64,000 nt of DNA from Palaemon carinicauda (Eukaryota; Arthropoda; Malacostraca; Decapoda; Palaemonidae). Shown here in pieces: positions 11,124-21,973 of the stretch. Position 1 is the first letter of the stretch. Every line of letters starts with the position of its first letter. The stretch spans positions 87,329,935-87,393,934 of the forward strand of contig NC_090728.1 of assembly GCF_036898095.1 (NCBI RefSeq), given 5' to 3'. The notes under the pieces were generated by a model. It was given only the letters and a program-made list of their open reading frames with translations. It did no database searches and had not been told where the DNA came from. The position numbers and the translations under genes were made by a program.

Positions 11124-11166
11124 CCCAAAAATAGATTTTTCGCTTCGCTCAAAATCCGTTTTTGGG
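11124..11166. repeat. Hairpin at the right end of DIRS B
   Basis: CCCAAAAATAGATTTT, an 11-base spacer, then AAAATCCGTTTTTGGG form an imperfect palindrome. The right arm belongs to the end of element B (same bases at the end of D, 60463). The left arm resembles the outer end of the A-type inverted repeat. This may be a joined-end remnant or part of a neighbouring DIRS end. Confidence 0.6.
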
Positions 11167-11193
11167 GCTCAAGCCATGTCGTCCTGATGGAAG
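11147..11193 (-). repeat. DIRS B terminal inverted repeat (3' end of element)
   Basis: GCTCAAAATCCG extension followed by TTGGGGCTCAAGCCATGTCG and TCCTGATGGAAG. Matches the opposite end at 19424-19454 in inverse orientation and the end of D at 60463-60508 in the same orientation. Confidence 0.8.
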
Positions 11194-11964
11194 TGTACTA
11201 GAGAATTAATGTATCGTGGATTTTTTCCGATTTCAAGTGCCTTCTACTCCGACTAACATTCCTGCGGTCTGGTGACCGAAGAGACCGTGACATCTCTGTT
11301 AAATGTCACTACCAGTGGCATTACAATGACCTGGCTTCCCGCCCCCCGGGCAGGGAAGTCCTAATTGGACAAGAGGAACATCTCAAAGTAACCTGACGAA
11401 GATAGACTCACCTGGATGAAGAGATCGTGCCGGTCTCGAAGACAGATCAGAAGGGTAAATATTTGTGTAGGAACAAATTTTATACCATTAGGTGAGTGTA
11501 TATTAGGTAGTAGGTATAACTATAATAAACCCTGGAAATAGGATCAATAAAACAATTATAGCAATTTATTTTCATATGAAAGATAGGAGCAAAATTAGAT
11601 GCATATGGTGAATAAAATAAATATTTTATTTGAAAATTGCATGGAAATATGGAAAATTATGTACAATAATAATATTGGATAATAGGCATAGATTTTCAGT
11701 AAGACGGTGATGTAGAATCTGAAAGGGAAATATTTTGCCTTCAAGCACAAGTTCCCTGAGGAACGCCAGTCTTTTAAAATCATTATACACTGCATGTCCA
11801 AGAACATGTGGCACACGTGTAAGAATCTATGTCACTTCACCTTGATGAAGAACAGTCTATTAGTGACACTAAGTGTCCCTTGAAATCACTATGTATCGCA
11901 CTAAGGTCAACACAGGCACCCGTTTGAGTCAAAGTTCCGAAAAAACTCACTGTTCTACGCAGCA

Positions 11965-13080
11965 CTAAACAGCCGGTTTCATCACGCTACCTGCTGCCAC
12001 CACGAATCTCTTTACTTCGTGCACCTGCTTCGAATAGTGTTTGAAGAATACTCTAGGTGACCTCCAGCCTGTGAAGGATCGGAGGCTTTCAAAATCCATT
12101 CCTTGGGAAAAGTTCAGGGAAGAGGCGACTTTCCTAGGATCATGACCTGCGGGTGTACTGTCAGGATCCGCTCTGCGAATAAAGTAGGTGATTTTCGCTC
12201 TTAGTTGTTTTAGTGACAGGTCACTACCTTTAGTTTCTCCTTTGAAGAGTTGTCCTCCACCGAAGTCTGAAGTTCCTCGAAGATAGACCTTAAGACTCTC
12301 CACTGGCATAGAGAGACATCTTCCTTCAGGGGGCAGATTCTCCAAGGGCCCCATCTCTTGGTGGGTAGTTCATTCTTAGCGAGAAACGTCGGATCAGGGA
12401 AGAGGGTAAGTTCCCCCGTGTCGGCGAACTGTATCTGGCCCTCTTCTCTTGATAATGCCACTATTTCACTGACTCGGGCTCCCGAGGCGAGAGCAAAAAG
12501 GAAGATAACTTTCTGAATCAAATCTTTCAGAGGGCACGAATCATTGTCCAGGCTAGAAGCAAAATGGAGCACCTTGTCCAGGGACCAGGAGATAGGTTTT
12601 GGTGGGGGTGCTGGGCATAGTCTAGCGCATGCCTTTGGCAGTTTATTGAAGATATCACTGTACAGATCAATCTGGAAGGCGTATAGGAGTGGTCTAGTTA
12701 GGGCCGATTTACAGGTGGAAATCGTGTTGGCCGCTAAGCCTTATCCATGAAGGTGAATAAAGAAGGACATACAAAAATCAATGGTGATTTCCGTAGGAGT
12801 TTTTGCCTTGACGAATGAAACCCACTTTCTCCAGGAAGATTCGTATTGCCGTCTGGTAGATTCAGTCTTGTACTCCTCGAGGAAGTCTAAGCTTTTCTTC
12901 GAGATCCCAAACCTTTTCTTTGCGGCTAAGGAGAGAAAATCATGAGATGAAGGTCCCTGACTTTCAATGATGAAGCGAAGACAGTCGACTTCTGTACTTG
13001 TTGCGAGAGAACTGGACCCGGTAGGGGAATCAGCGTGGGCTGCAGCTCCAGGACCAGAGGGTACCAATTGCTCCGGGGGA
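11965..13080 (-). pseudogene. DIRS B tyrosine recombinase, one stop and one frameshift
   Basis: Integrase-type tyrosine recombinase. The N-terminal region has STRRQYESSWRKWVSFVK. The first catalytic Arg is present (ASGARVSEI near 12475), as are GHDPRKVASSL (HxxR intact), GWRSPRV and the nucleophile in FFKHYSKQ. All catalytic residues are retained. Two lesions break it. A TAA at 12741-12743 replaces the Gln seen at that position in D (HLHEQGLA). A one-base loss near 12304 (TGCCAGTGG where TGCCCAGTGG is expected) shifts the frame between 12354 and 12210. Of the five copies in the window this one has the most complete catalytic set but is not expressible. Confidence 0.85.
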
Positions 13081-13137
13081 ACTTGGGAGCCACTAGGGCC
13101 GCTGTCTCTTTGAAGGTTCTCAGTTTGGAGAGGACTT

Positions 13138-15081
13138 TCAGCAGAAGGTTGGGAGGGGGGAACAGGTATATCCTGGACCATCTGTCCAATCCAGTGACAT
13201 GGCATCCACTGCTTCTGCCTTTGGGTCCTCGTACGGAGCCACATATCGAGGAAGTTGATTGTTGTCGCTCGTCGCGAAGAGATCGATCTGAAGTTCCGGG
13301 ACTTGGTGAGAGATGAAGGAGAATGACCTTGCATCTAGAGACCATTCCGACTCTATTGAGCTTGTCCTCGATAGAGCGTCCGCCGCCACGTTGCGGAATC
13401 CTTGTAGGTGAACTGCAGACAGGTGCCATTTCTTCCTTTCTGCCAAACGAAAGATCGGAAGAACACCCTGATTTATCTGGGGCGATCTCGAGCCCTGACG
13501 ATTGAGACATCTGACTACCACCGAGTTGTCCAGAGTCAGACGAATGTGGATCGAGGGAGGCGGGGAGAGTTTCTTCAGGGTGAGAAGAACCGCCATGGCC
13601 TCCAAGATGTTGATGTGAAACGTCTTGAATAGGGGAGACCATGTTCCTTGAACCTGTTGTTGGTGGGAGTGACCTCCCCAACCCTCCAGTGAAGTGTCCG
13701 TGTGGATGTTGATCGATGGAGGCGGGTGTTGAAGAGGGATGGACCTTTTCAGGGCCTTTGCTTCTGACCACGGCTTTAAGAGTAGGCGAAGTCTCTTTGG
13801 AAGCCGTCTCTTGAGGTCTCTTCGAGCGATGGATGCGAAACGTCTCCAGACTCCCGCGGCATCCTTTAGCTGTGCGCGAAGCACTGGGTTTGTCACAGAG
13901 GCGAACTGTAGAGAGCCGAGGACTTGTTCCTGCTGTCGTCTTGAGATCCATTTGGATTTTAGAAGCATTCTGACAGACCCTGCTATTTCCTTCCTTTTCT
14001 TCTGTGGAATGGAAAGGCGGTGTGACTGAAGATCCCAATGGATTCCCAACCATTGGAACTTCTGAGCTGGAGAGAGGCGAGATTTCTCGGCGACAATCTT
14101 GAAGCCCAGATGCTCTAGGAACTGGGTGACTTTGTCTAGGCTCTCACACTCTTCGGGCGATGTCGACCAGACTAACCAGTCGTCTAGGTAGGCCATCACT
14201 TGGACGCCCTGAAGACGTAGCTGTAGGACGATTGCATCTGCCTGCTTGGTGAAGATCCGTGGAGCCACGTTGAGCCCGAAGGGCATGGCCCTGAAGGCGT
14301 AACTTTTCCTTTGGAGTCGAAATCCTAGGTAGGAGGAAGCGTAATGATTCATTGGGATGTGCCAGTAGGCATCCGCCAGGTCTATGGAGACCGTGTAGGC
14401 CCTTTGAGGCAGAAGGGTCCTTATTTGTTGCAGAGTCAGCATCTTGAATTTGTTGTTCGCAATGAACTTGTTGAGAGGGGATAAGTCTAGAATGACTCTG
14501 AGTTCGTCGGAGTCTTTCTTGGGAACGCAAAAGTGTCTCCCTTGGAACCTGGTTGACTTTACCCTCCTGATCCCCTTCTTGTTCAAGAGTTCCAGGACAT
14601 ATTCTTCCAGGAGGGGGGTTGACTGTTGGAAGAATTGCTGGAAGGCTGGGGGTGGTGGAGTCCAGCTCCAGCCCAGTCCCTTCTTGATGATGCTGTGTGC
14701 CCAGGGATCGAAGGTCCAACGATCCTGGAATTGGCGGAGTCTTCCTCCCACCGGAAGCACATCATTGCTTCTGGTGTCCCGAGGGTTTGCCACCTCGGCC
14801 GCTAGCTCCCCTTCCTCCTCTGCCTCTGGAGGGACGGCGAGAAGAATCTCTGCCGGAACCTCTGCCTGAGCCCCTACCTCTGGGACGAAAGGTAGTCGAG
14901 TGTTGCTCGTATGCAGGGGTGAAGACCGGCGACTGCGACACCACCGGTTGGGGGACCAACTGAAAGGTCTGTTGCGGCTGCGTAGCCACTTGGGGAGTAG
15001 CGGGACCCGGAAACTGTCGTCTCGGTTGACGTTGCTGGGGTCTGGGCTTTGAAGCTTTCCTCTTAGGCTGAGGGCCATCAT
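13138..15081 (-). CDS. DIRS B reverse transcriptase-RNase H, 647-codon open frame
   Basis: The only uninterrupted DIRS polymerase ORF in the window. The first 120 or so residues overlap the end of gag in another frame, so translation start is uncertain. RT motifs in order: GRHFCVPKKDSDELRVILDL, SIDLADAYWHIPM, MPFGLNVAPRIFTK and the catalytic YLDDWLVW near residue 300. RNase H follows (HINILEAMAV, VRCLNRQGSRSP, ADALSR). The ORF ends ...SPLPTFC because one base appears to be missing near 13177. In the next frame the usual pol tail (NLLLKVLSKLRTFK) continues to about 12926. The catalytic core looks intact, which makes B the youngest or best preserved copy here. Confidence 0.88.
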   Translation of the reverse strand: MMALSLRGKLQSPDPSNVNRDDSFRVPLLPKWLRSRNRPFSWSPNRWCRSRRSSPLHTSNTRLPFVPEVGAQAEVPAEILLAVPPEAEEEGELAAEVANPRDTRSNDVLPVGGRLRQFQDRWTFDPWAHSIIKKGLGWSWTPPPPAFQQFFQQSTPLLEEYVLELLNKKGIRRVKSTRFQGRHFCVPKKDSDELRVILDLSPLNKFIANNKFKMLTLQQIRTLLPQRAYTVSIDLADAYWHIPMNHYASSYLGFRLQRKSYAFRAMPFGLNVAPRIFTKQADAIVLQLRLQGVQVMAYLDDWLVWSTSPEECESLDKVTQFLEHLGFKIVAEKSRLSPAQKFQWLGIHWDLQSHRLSIPQKKRKEIAGSVRMLLKSKWISRRQQEQVLGSLQFASVTNPVLRAQLKDAAGVWRRFASIARRDLKRRLPKRLRLLLKPWSEAKALKRSIPLQHPPPSINIHTDTSLEGWGGHSHQQQVQGTWSPLFKTFHINILEAMAVLLTLKKLSPPPSIHIRLTLDNSVVVRCLNRQGSRSPQINQGVLPIFRLAERKKWHLSAVHLQGFRNVAADALSRTSSIESEWSLDARSFSFISHQVPELQIDLFATSDNNQLPRYVAPYEDPKAEAVDAMSLDWTDGPGYTCSPLPTFC

Positions 15082-16718
15082 CCTGAGAGGACTTCCTCTT
15101 GCGGGACATACCCCACTTATGGAGAAGGTTCCTATTCTCCGTGGCAGCTTTGTCCACTATCTCTTTCACCAAGGTAAATGGGAAGAGATACTTGCCCCAG
15201 ATATTGGAGGAAATCAGCTTCCGGGGTTCGTGTTTCACTGTTGCGTTAGCGAACACGAATTCACGACAGGCTCTGCGAGCCCTAGTGAAGCTATATAGGT
15301 CCTAGGTTACAGTCGCCAGGTGCGACTTAGCGAGGACCATATAAAAGTCCGGGAATCTGGTATCCCCGGCCATGAGTTCGAGCTGTACCTGATGGGACAG
15401 CGAAGCAGCGAGTCTCTCCTTCGTATCCTGTTCCCTACGAAAGAGGTGATCGTTCAGCCTTGGGAGGTCCTCATTGAATTGACGACCGGCTACATCAGGC
15501 TCCAGTTTTCCTACCGTGAAGGTCGACTGGATGTCTTTCCAGTGCCTATCATCGGGGGGAAGAGTAAGGGAGAAGGGTCTGCACTCCTCCAGTGCAGGAC
15601 AAGGTTTCCCTTCCTCCACTGCCTTTATGACCGCTGTGAAGGCCTTTTCGATGAAGGGGAAGGTTGCAGAATTTGGCGCAACAAAGGTTGGATGCTTTTT
15701 ACTAAGCGCCGGCATCTTGGAGTTAGTGAAACCCCTACTCTTCACTGCCTGAGCTAACATAGCTTAGGCCTTCACGAGATCGAACACAATAACTTCTTTT
15801 GGTTCGGTCTCCTCCTTTGAGGCTGGTTCGGACCTGAGCCGGACGTAACAGTCCGGATAAGCCTCAAAATTTGCGAAAACTCCACTTCTTCCAGCAAAAT
15901 AGAGCCAACCCTTTCACTGATGTAAATCTTGCCAGTTGTAATTGGCATATGCTCGGCGTATCTCCATGGGTTAGCTTCCGAGCAGGTGGGGAGGTCCTTA
16001 ACCGAAATCCTTTTCGGTTGTTTGAAGCCGACGAGAGTCGTCCGGAATTGCTCCTGAATCTCTCGCAGCTTCTTGTCCATGAGGGCTTCAAGCATCTTGA
16101 AGACCTCTTGAGTGGCCGATGGAAGAGGGTCCGGGGTGGCAGAACTCGAAGGAACAGGTTCCTCGGACGGTGCAGGAGTTGCTGGGGGAGCAGGAGCGAC
16201 CTCGTTCTCCGAATCAGGGTATTCCACCTGATCTTCCTCATAGTCGAGTTCCTCGCCCATGAGGTTCTTCTCCGTCTCTTCCGACACTTCCGACATACAT
16301 TCCACGTTGTCGGAATCAAGATGGCACTCACGCATGGACTGTGCCATGGCTACATCAGGTTCAACCACGATCTGGACGGTGGGGATCTGATCACGGGGAC
16401 AACTGAATCTTTGGATGCTTTTGGGAAAAGCAAGGCCCTCAAGTCTTCGTTGGGAAGGTACGGTCCAATGGTGTTCTTCTGGAAGCCACACACCCATTTG
16501 CGTAGCTTCTCCCTAGCAATGTCCCTTGCCTCCGCAGAAGGAGGATCGTCGAACGCCTCGACAAGAAGACTTTTGCAGACTGTACAGTTCTGCGGGTCCC
16601 AATACTTCAAGTCGCCTTTCTTGGCGGCGCAGGGGGCGTGGGTCTGGCACGCCTTGTGTCCGTAAAAGTCCGGGCGCTTCACCCCGCAGAAGTTACTCTC
16701 ACACTTCAAATACTCCTC
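14762..16718 (-). pseudogene. DIRS B gag-like protein, frameshifted
   Basis: Presumed nucleic-acid-binding structural protein. An acceptor-like TTTCTTTTACAG precedes 16718 on the minus strand, so the first codon is probably in an upstream exon. The N-terminal part has a Cys/His cluster (KCESNFC, GHKACQTHAPC, NCTVC), matched in E (58585-58773). Then come an acidic linker, the conserved STFTVGKLEPDV block near 15525, and a basic Arg/Gly/Ser-rich end (RGRGSGRGSGRDSSRRPSR). Frame changes lie near 16390 and 15835, a stop interrupts near 15765, and a TAG at 15304-15306 falls before the last block. I recognise this as gag only by position and by its match to E and F. Confidence 0.75.
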
Positions 16719-19423
16719 CTGTAAAAGAAAGAGATCATGAGTACATGGAAGGCATAAGAATGACTTACATTACTCAAAAATTAAGGATAACTTAATCTAA
16801 AGTTAAGAATAACTTAATTATAAGAACATAATGTTTAAGATTAATGAGCGGGAAAGGAAGTAGATAGACACATACTTGTGAATCCCGCCCAGCCGGTTAC
16901 CGTAACCTTATCCGTAGACAATTCCTTTGTACCTGAAGGTCACAATGAGAGAAATCCGTATGGATGAGCCAAGCTATGCTTTTAACAGGAATTGTCCACA
17001 GAGTGTAATAGGGTCTGAGACCACTCAGATCCCTGGGGGAGAGGGGAAATTGGATAAACCCCTTATTAAATGTAGGTTCTGGCAATCAACAGCACTAAGA
17101 TACACAGAGTATGCTGGAATTATTGTAATGTGCAATCAAAACAGCATAGCCACAATCTTGGATGGTAAGACAAATACCTATATGGAAGTGGCCAAGCCAT
17201 CTGGCTACAGCATATTGACTGTCGGCATATTGCCGGCAGCCAGGGAAGGGGTACATGTCCCTTAACGTCTCATGAGGGCGCCGGCAGACCGACAGCACAC
17301 CGGTCCTGCAGGGTGGAAGGCATCAAGGCAGACACACTGAGCATCTATAAGGATAATACCATAGTGGCGACCGCCGGCACAGCGGCGGGTCGTCGGCAGG
17401 GGGCGGCGGCTCCGGCAGCCGAAGGCTGACGGCATGGTGAGCCTTGGATCAATTCATAAGATAGATATGTATATGGTTGTATACGTAGATTGCCGGCAAT
17501 CAATGCCGGCATGCGGGTGGAAGACTCCGAAAGTCGGCCGGCAGTTACTAGGTAAAATGGGGGGTGGGACGTTGGCGGTATGTCGACAGAAGGCGGCAGC
17601 CTCCGGCACACGGAAGGCTGACATCTTAGAGGGGGGAGGCATCTTATGAAAGAATGTCACCTGAGGTAGTGGCGGTTATCGCCGGCAGTAGAGACGGCAA
17701 GGGACCGGCACCAGGATAGAAAGAGAGAAAGGTAAGGAGGGATGGAAGGGGTAAGATCCTATACCCCTCCGGCATCCCTCCGGAGAGAGTGCACTCATGA
17801 TAGGAGTGGATACTCCTAACATCCGGCGGAAGGGAGCCGGCAGGTGGCCGGGTGCCTGTGGTAACCCAAGGGAGGGATAGAGGCCACTCAAAGAGGGGGA
17901 ATCCCCCGTCGGCAGGACCGCCGCCGGCAACCACCCCCATAGAACGCTATGAAGGGTAAGTGTACCAGAGCGGCCAGCTAGCAGGAGAACAAGTTAGCCC
18001 TACCACTCCACCCAAGGGAGGAGTTGTAGGACTAAGGACAGAGGTGTGTAGGCAAGCCTACACCAAAGGGATAGGTGGGGAGGGAGAAGAATGGGTCTTT
18101 CTAAAGAGGAGACTATGCATGAGAACGGCCACCAAGGTAAGGGAGAACGCACTCTAACCTAGGATAGGCAGCCCAGATCGAGAACGGTACTAATGTACCG
18201 TCCCAAACTATAATAAGACAGAGTCTACCCCCAGAGCTTAACCTAGAGTAGAAGGACTAACTCCTAGGATAGGAAAGCCTGAAAGACACATCGCTAGTTG
18301 CAGGGAGGAAGGAGTAACCCAACCAAGTGCAACTGAGGAAGGGCAGGGCCCTTCCTAATATCTCAGGCACGACCCTAAGGGGGGGTCATTCCCTTAGGGT
18401 AGGCTGAGAAGCGATAAATACTCTGGTTGTAGACGAGATTCCCCTATATAGAAGGGAAAGCAAGTCTACCCAGAGGGAATGCCCGCAGGCAGGGGGAATA
18501 GGGAGCATATAGGGGTTCCTACATTAGGTTAGGAGGGGTTGATACACAATCAACACGGTCCCTTATATGGTCCCCGAAGGCGAAAACACTTACATCACAG
18601 TAAATAGTATGTTTAATAATGCCACAATCTTCATAACTTAACTTAGGAACACTGGTATATATCATGCATGAAAACAAGCACTAGGCTGTCCAGCCTAGGG
18701 GCTAAGCTAGCGGTCTAGTATGGGGTCGAACAGCGACCGAGTCTGATGAGCGCTAAAACATGATATAAAGATTCCCTAGCTATGAAGACTAAATAACTAA
18801 TAATATTTATTAGTTAAATAACCGGAGAAGGCTGTTCTGGCTAACTAAATAAAGCATGCAACATGAACAGCGGCGCCATAAAATGGCGCGTCCGGTATCG
18901 GCACAGCTCTGCCACAAAACACAATATTTTACGAAAAGTAGAAGTTACTTTACGGCTAGAGCTTATTTAAACAATACTGGGACCTGGTACTCAACTTTCC
19001 AGAAGAAGGCGAGGCTGAAGGTAGCAACATAACGGCGATGTAAGCTGATAAAGAAAGCACTTGGGAAAAATCCGACTTAGCAAAGAAGCTACAGACGAAA
19101 GGATGAGGACGGACGTGACATCATTTAGCAATGGCGCCCGTTTGTTTACGTCTCAAGTACCAAAAGCAGCCTCGGATGAGAGTAACTGTGGAACGGCTCC
19201 TCAGTTACTCAGCCACCTTTCCATATCGAAGTGTTAACTCTATATGGGGTGTAGATAGCTATGTGGCGTGTTAATATATGCGTCCCATGTTGATATACGA
19301 TATCCTAGAGGGAAACCTTTAGGGTACTCGCACCAGAAGTTAGAATTCTGTGATAACCTTTAGTTTAATTCTCTGGGAATATCCACTGTAGTTAAATATA
19401 CCCTAGGAAGCTACTGAAGGAAC
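16719..19423 (-). other. Long leader of DIRS B
   Basis: About 2.7 kb between the 5' inverted repeat and the gag Cys/His exon with no ORF that I can support. The acceptor-like site at 16719-16730 suggests that an intron covers part of it. It contains a dense cluster of CCGGCA motifs (17218-17935) and purine-rich blocks on the plus strand. No promoter motif could be assigned. Confidence 0.5.
17218..17935. repeat. Cluster of CCGGCA/TGCCGG motifs in the DIRS B leader
   Basis: More than a dozen copies of CCGGCA occur in about 720 bp, for example at TTGCCGGCAGCC, CGCCGGCAGACC, CTCCGGCAGCCG, TGCCGGCAATCAATGCCGGC and GAGCCGGCAGGTGG. Spacing is irregular, so it is not a simple tandem array. The surroundings are GC-rich against an AT-rich neighbourhood. 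It could be a protein-binding or structural leader segment; nothing in the sequence decides. Confidence 0.6.
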
Positions 19424-19451
19424 CTTCCATCAGGACGTCATGGCTTGAGCC

Positions 19452-19454
<3 letters not shown>
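19424..19454 (-). repeat. DIRS B terminal inverted repeat (5' end of element)
   Basis: CTTCCATCAGGACGTCATGG followed by CTTGAGCCCAAA, the inverse complement of 11162-11193 with one internal mismatch (GACGTCATGG against GACGACATGG). The next base starts the (AT)n tract. Confidence 0.85.
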
Positions 19455-19736
<282 letters not shown>

Positions 19737-20350
19737 AAAGACAAACCTATTACCCTTTTCCAGCAATATGGTTATACTATAAAAAAATATAAGATGCTTG
19801 GATAATTCATTAGCAAATAAATGTTCTCCGAAGTTACTGAAGACATTTTTAAAGATTTATTTATATAAAACTTGGAAATCTTTGAACAGCATAACACTTG
19901 AAACCAAAATCTTGTATACGAATATTAGGCAAGAAAGGATGATTAATCAATTTGTGAGTGATATGCACTGAAAGCCATACAGCAAATTGTCGCGCAGAAT
20001 TTGAGAAGGCCTATTTGTATGTTACTAATCCTTTTATTATCAATACAATAATATTCTTCAGTAAGTCTTCTTATATACTTGTTTGAGAAAAATATAAAGT
20101 TAGGTTGGTTCTTTGATATTCTTAATAAATAAATAAAATAGGAATAAAATTATGTAATCAAGTAGCTAGACGGGAGTGGAAACTTTTGGTGTAATAATAC
20201 ATTAAGAATATAAATACATAACACAGATACATACTATAAAACATTATAGTTTATCTTATAATAATTTACTACTTAGGAAGTTCAAACCATCCAAGCAGGT
20301 AAGTGACCCTCGTCCAGACAATACCTACGACTGTGGGCTGTCATGTTGTG
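19737..20350. other. AT-rich intronic stretch, nothing recognised
   Basis: No coding potential, repeat pair or RNA gene that I can support between the (AT)n tract and the first CR1 copy. Confidence 0.5.
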
Positions 20351-21960
20351 GAAAAATTCCAAAAGATTTGTCACACATGATCACATTTGTCTAAAACCAT
20401 GTTGGCTGTCTATCAGAAGATTATTTTTCTCTGAATGTTCTACTGTTTGATCTACTATAATTGATTAAAAAATTCTGCAAGGCAATGAAATTGGACATAC
20501 AGGTCTGTAGTTGCTAGGTTCTTCTTTTGGTCCCTTCTTGTAAATTGGAGGAACATTTCCTATTTTCCATCCTTGTGGTGCCTTTCTTTCGTTGGCTGTC
20601 TTTTAGGAAAATTTTGTAAAAGTGTGAGGTTATCTCTTCTTCTAGTTCTATAATCTCTCTTGACTGACAGGTGCCTTAGACTTACCGAGTTCTTTTATTT
20701 TCTTTTTTATATCATCCACTGTCAAGGTGATTATATTTAAAGGTTGTGGTCCTTCATATTTGATATCTGGTTCGGGGAGGGTCATTGACTCTTCCCTAGT
20801 GAATAAAGTTGTGTACAGTAATATGCTTTCATCCGTTTGGCTTTTTCCAAATCATTTTTCAAAAGTCTCTTAATAGGCTAACGTTGTTTTTGATTGGTTT
20901 TCTATTGTTTACATATGCAAAAAATTCTTTTGGGTTTTCTTTACTAGCTGAAGCCACTCTTTTCTCTTCATTAATCTTAGACTTTCTAACTAGTTTATCT
21001 ACATTTTCGGCTGAACTTCTTATGCTCGGAAATCTCATGAATTAAAGACTTTGAACCCATTGATTTATGTTTGCTCTGTCTACTTCTTATTGCATTAGCT
21101 ATTTCTCCGTTGAACCATTTAGGTTGTGGGGTTTCATTTGGTAAAATTTTTCTATGCAGTATACATTTGCCACTTTTTTCTTTATATATTTCTAAAAAGG
21201 AGTCACATTGTGTATATATATATATGTTCCCTTTTTCGTTGTATTCTAAATTCTGCATTTATTCCTTCAGTTGTATCCTGTTACTATGGCTGTAGTCTAA
21301 CTTTTTTAATAATTTTCCTTTCTTTTAGATGAGGAATATCTACCTGAAACCTAACTATTTTGTGGTAACTTTTGCCAATATTTTCACCTACTGAACACTG
21401 GATACTAAATTTTCTTCTGTTGTTAGCACAATATCTAGTATGTTGTTTACCCTGGTTGGTTTATCGACCCAGTGATGGAGGAATACATTGTTGACGAATT
21501 CTAGTAGCCTATGTCCCTCTGTATATGATGTAGAATTCATTGTGTCCCAGTTTACTGTTGCATTGAACTGTCACATTAGGACGGCTAACTTATTGTTAAC
21601 TTCTTGTCCAAGTTGTCTCTAGAGCTCTTTATCCTGTTCTTGTGTTTGATGGGGTGGTCTGTGTATTACTAGTATGGACATATTTTTTACTATGCTGATA
21701 ATTTTCTCCACTGTCACTTCACATTCAGTTTCTGATTTAATTTCTATGGGGTTTAGGTGATTTTTAACATAGAGCATTAACCCTCCACCTTTTTTGGTTA
21801 GGCGATCCTTATTGAAAAGCTTGAAACCTGGGATTTCGTATTCTCCATTAAATCCTTCGTTTTTTTCCTGGATCCAGGTCTCGGTAATGCCTATGGCATC
21901 TAGTTCATCACTAGCTATCATTGCCCTGAAGTTTTCTATAATTTTCTTTTTCTCTATGGC
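20351..21960 (-). pseudogene. CR1 ORF2 fragment: endonuclease, linker, RT start
   Basis: Read on the minus strand: endonuclease with GITETWIQEKNEGFNGEYEI and KKGGGLMLYVKN (21921-21619), then a linker (21258-20995, WFNGEIANAIRSRQSKHK), then the RT N-terminal region to 20351. Frame changes and stops lie between the blocks. The RT palm with the catalytic box is missing because the copy ends at 20351. Confidence 0.75.
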
Positions 21961-21973
21961 TCTACTACTTTCC

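Larger units (their letters stand above)
11147..19454 (-). mobile_element. DIRS-like retrotransposon B, nearly complete (8.3 kb)
   Basis: On the minus strand the order is leader (19454-16719), gag (16718-14762), RT-RNase H (15081-13138) and tyrosine recombinase (about 13080-11965), then a tail. The ends carry inverted repeats of about 32 bp: GGGGCTCAAGCCATGTCGTC at 11164 and its complement at 19424-19454, with CTGATGGAAG inside. The inverted repeats are much shorter than in A and E. The left (3') end carries an extension, GCTCAAAATCCG, also present at the end of D. The element sits in a GBF1 intron and its 5' end touches a 282-bp (AT)n tract. Confidence 0.88.

Noticed and set aside
15320..16665. 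Plus-strand ORFs of 145-264 codons
   Set aside because: Antisense shadows of DIRS B gag on the minus strand.
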